Origin: Lophium mytilinum
Lineage: Eukaryota > Ascomycota > Dothideomycetes > Mytilinidiales > Mytilinidiaceae
Direction of reading: 5' to 3'
NCBI GenBank assembly: GCA_010093605.1
Contig: MU004194.1
Span: 543,793-607,792, forward strand
DNA length: 64,000 nucleotides
Shown here in pieces: positions 61,248 through 64,000 of this stretch. The notes below the pieces were generated by a model. It ran no database searches. It had not been told where the DNA came from and saw only the letters and a program-made list of their open reading frames with translations. Position numbers and translations under genes: made by a program. Every line of letters starts with the position of its first letter. Positions within the stretch are counted from its first letter, which is position 1.

Positions 61248-64000
61248 ATGTCTACAACGCTTTCTACTGTACGTTCAAGCTAGGTAAGACTTAAGCCATA
61301 TCACTGACGTTATTCTCTACAGCATCACCTCAAATCCTTTCACGAACATAACACTTACCAAGATCTGAACACCAAAGGTTATGGTGCTGACGCGGTTGAC
61401 CCACGCCTCCGCATCGACTTGACCTTGCGAGGACTGACAACACCGGAAACCCGCTCGCCTTCCGACGTTTACTGTCCCCACGTCCGCCGTTCTGCACTTG
61501 ATCTACGGTCTAATTTCGAACACGTGGACACTGTATCGACATGGAGGAACCTGTCCATCGCTCAAGCGGAGGAATTATGCTTCTGGGAGAAAGTCTTCCA
61601 GCAGTCGCTAGAAGAGCTAGTTGCAAGGAACTTAATGGAAGATTTTGTAGAGCAGGAGAACGACAGCAAAGGTTCGCACTTCCTGTTTTCTTACCGTCTC
61701 CTGCAATTTCCTACCCTCGAACAGTGTAGCTAATCAAGCTCTCAGCCCGCTCACAGGATGGAAACTCGCTGATACGCAGCCTGCTCCAATACATCAAAGC
61801 CTTAGAGGTCAAGACCATACATATCGACATGGAGCAACTCATGCGTGGCATGCTTGACCTATACTACGAGGATGAGATGCAGCACAAGCACGGTTGGTTC
61901 GTATCCAGTCGAAATCTCCCCATGGCCATCTGCAACTTCGTCCGGACCCGTGATTGTTTCAAAGACAGCTATCCCAATCCGCAAGTCAAAGTCAACTTCT
62001 CAGCGAAGAAAGTGCTAGGCGAGTTCAGGCTCGACATTTTCGGCGATATAGCGTGGTTCGCACCGGATGTGAGGCCGACGGGCCTTCCAGAGACGTCTTC
62101 TCCAGGCTCCGAACTTCGGCTGGTGCCACAATACCTGGAGAACATACTTGCAGACCAGTGGAGTTCGTATCCAGTTGACTCGGAATACGAGATTGTGTCT
62201 AAAGGCAAATTGTCGCTTTCATGGGATCAGTCTATTCAAGGCTTTCGAGGAATCGTTCCAGGCCGCGGTACCCGAAACCACCGCACCAGCCCGACTAAGC
62301 TAGGCCACTCGACGGGTCAGTATGCTACAAGCCTCGATCAGCTTGACATCATGGAGGTAGCCCTAACTGTCGCCCTGACTAAACAATTCCCCGGGAGCGT
62401 TCGTTTCGAACTAGAATCACGATTCAAAGTTCGCATTCGTATTACCCCATCACCGCATAAGCTTCAGCGGCTCCCTGAATACCAGCACAACCGGCTTCCA
62501 GCAGTCGCTTCTAGTCCGTCCGCGATCAAGCAGTCGAAAGATGATATAAAACCTAAAGCGCTTCCAAAGCTCAGATACGAGTATACTGCTCGTGGCGAAA
62601 AGCAACACACGCCACAACGAATCAGTTCTTGGATCGCATCTTTTGAGAACACTCCTACCTCGAAACGTGGCTGTTTAGAAGAAGATCGCGACAACCCATT
62701 TCAAAATCCACTTCATCGATGCTCGAAAGGACACAAACGCAGTAATGCTGTCTCGGGCATCAATGTTCAAAAATTGTTCAGCGGGGATCCAAGGAGTCCA
62801 GCGGGTATGTCGGACCCCATTTCTTCACTTCGGTTGCCTTCTCCCGTGGACGCAATCAAGAAAGACCCCTTTCATGAGGAAGACCCTTGCGAGCTAGTCA
62901 CTCAACCGTTGTCTGAAGACTCGGACTCGGGCTCGGATGTCCCGTTAGAGATGGCAGTATATCGTCGCGGCGGAGGGCGACAGAAAGCCGCCAAGAGATC
63001 CTTTTCTGAACACAGCGACGTATCGTTGCCCGATATCAGACCATTAACCTTTAGTTCATTGCGCCGCAAGAAACACAGTCGGCCCGATCTCAGGCAAAAG
63101 GCAAAGAAGGAAGCTGTCTCTGCTCCGAATTATCAGGACGACGAAATCCCATTGATGCAGGATATGGGCGGTGTAGGCGACGCGTCGGACAAGTCTCATG
63201 GGCTCCCTTCTTCAAAAAGAAGTCGCCTGTCCAAACGAAAGTCCGACTTGTTTCTTTCGTTAATGGATAACGACTCCGATGACCAAAGTCTAGACTACGA
63301 TCTGCGTGCTAGTCCTGCAAAAACACCCGACCGGCGCATCCACAACAAATCCAGGCAGATGGACGACGAGAATAGTCGTCGGAATTGGGCAACACCTCGA
63401 GGTGAAAGCGACTGTGACGAGCTAGAGCCTAGTTCTTCTGAGTACCAAAGTTTTCATCGGCTTTCCAAGGCTCTCAGGATTGTATCCGATCATCTCACGG
63501 CCAATGGAGCCCCTCCGTCCGCCTTGAACGATGCCCTTGAAGAAAAATCGAAAGCGGGGATCTCGTTCGATGCCTCTCACTTCGCCGGAAGCTGTGACCC
63601 ATACCAGAAACCCAGACGCAAGCCAGTCAAGCACCCATTCGATATGTGGCGCAAAGGTGTCGAGTGGGCTGCCGAGATGGCGCGTTTGGAGCCCGAGCTT
63701 TATGTAGAAAGTGCTGCGGAACAACTGGTCGAGCCAGTACACAAAGGTCCCACATGGGCTGCCCAGCTTGCGCGTTCTGATCCGGAGCTGTATGGAGATC
63801 ACTCGGTGAAACACTGCGTCGAATCAAAGCGCGAAGGCCGTGAGTGGGCTGCCCAGCTCGCGCGTGTCGACCCCGAGCTTTTCGCAGACAAAGTCAACCT
63901 ATCGAGGGACGACAGTATCATGTGTCAGCAGAAAACCCCATCAAAGAGTGCCGCGAATTCCTTGGCTCGGCCACGCCGTATAGTCGTGCCTCCCCAGTCA
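61248..64000 (+). CDS. Long unknown protein with 30-residue repeats, cut by the window edge
   Basis: Exons 61248-61268, 61323-61671 and 61746 to beyond 64000; the 5' end is complete and the 3' end is missing. The frame is open for at least 874 codons. The first 350 residues look folded: a helical part (STWRNLSIAQAEELCFWEKV), then LLQYIKALEVKTIHIDMEQL and WFVSSRNLPMAICNF. From about residue 400 the protein is basic, serine-rich and probably disordered, with nuclear-type KR clusters (SSKRSRLSKRKSD). Near the edge three 30-residue repeats share WAA(Q/E)xARxxPEL(Y/F). Exon 3 must start at the ctctcag acceptor at 61745; the next AG, before GATGG, breaks the frame. I do not recognise the family. 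A nuclear or chromatin role is only a guess. Confidence 0.8.
63629..63898 (+). repeat. Coding tandem repeat, 90-bp period, three copies
   Basis: The word tgggctgcc recurs at 63665, 63755 and 63845, exactly 90 bp apart, within similar surroundings (gcgcgt then c(c/g)gagct). Encoded cores are VEWAAEMARLEPELY, PTWAAQLARSDPELY and REWAAQLARVDPELF. Spacer residues differ, so selection seems to keep the core. The array may continue beyond the window in modified form. Confidence 0.85.

Overview
The window reads as a nuclear chromosome segment of a filamentous ascomycete, most likely a Dothideomycete-type Pezizomycotina. Introns are short (about 47-80 nt) with GT..AG ends and CTAAC/CTGAC-like branch points. 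Promoters are long and gene-free, and the gene content is fungal: a class II-type hydrophobin, a Zn(2)Cys(6) regulator, acyltransferase-3, a cytochrome b5-fused sphingolipid desaturase, TauD and p24 proteins. The class-level placement is inference; no rRNA or tRNA is present to anchor it.

Layout. 1-9.5 kb: a large disordered basic/serine-rich protein, a cytosolic thioredoxin (3 exons), a small Gly/Ala-rich membrane protein and a class II aldolase/adducin protein. 9.5-13.6 kb: sparse, with a tiny Cys-rich ORF and a two-exon hypothetical gene resembling DUF6924. 13.6-23.5 kb: acyltransferase-3, alcohol dehydrogenase, a 978-residue XPF-like/HhH protein (candidate Zip2/SHOC1 meiotic factor) and a TauD-type 2-oxoglutarate dioxygenase whose reading frame appears to need a one-nucleotide exon. 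23.5-30.2 kb: gene-poor, with a 107-bp tandem repeat and a diverged inverted repeat. 30.2-43.2 kb: delta-8 sphingolipid desaturase, a perfect 68-bp inverted repeat that carries a putative exon/intron junction, a five-exon Zn(2)Cys(6) factor, a gene interrupted by one stop, and an Fmp42-like MFS transporter with a 9-bp repeat and an assembly gap in its last intron. 43.7-54.1 kb: mitoribosomal mL57, a NUDT19-like Nudix hydrolase, an acid-ceramidase/NAAA-like amidase, a hydrophobin and a p24 cargo receptor. 54.5-64 kb: USP7/Ubp15 deubiquitinase, a mitochondrial PDK/BCKDK-type kinase, and a long unknown gene that runs off the right edge.

The genes are mostly unrelated housekeeping or accessory functions; I see no biosynthetic cluster. 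Two touch sphingolipid chemistry (desaturase, ceramidase-like amidase) but are about 17 kb apart. USP7 and the kinase are divergently transcribed from a shared 777-bp region. Gene models were built by hand from splice signals plus protein-family continuity; every spliced model with a stop codon in the window has a coding length divisible by three. The most notable points are the one-nucleotide exon, very short terminal exons (11 nt in p24, 33 nt in the hydrophobin, 9 nt first exon in USP7), and several unexplained repeats.
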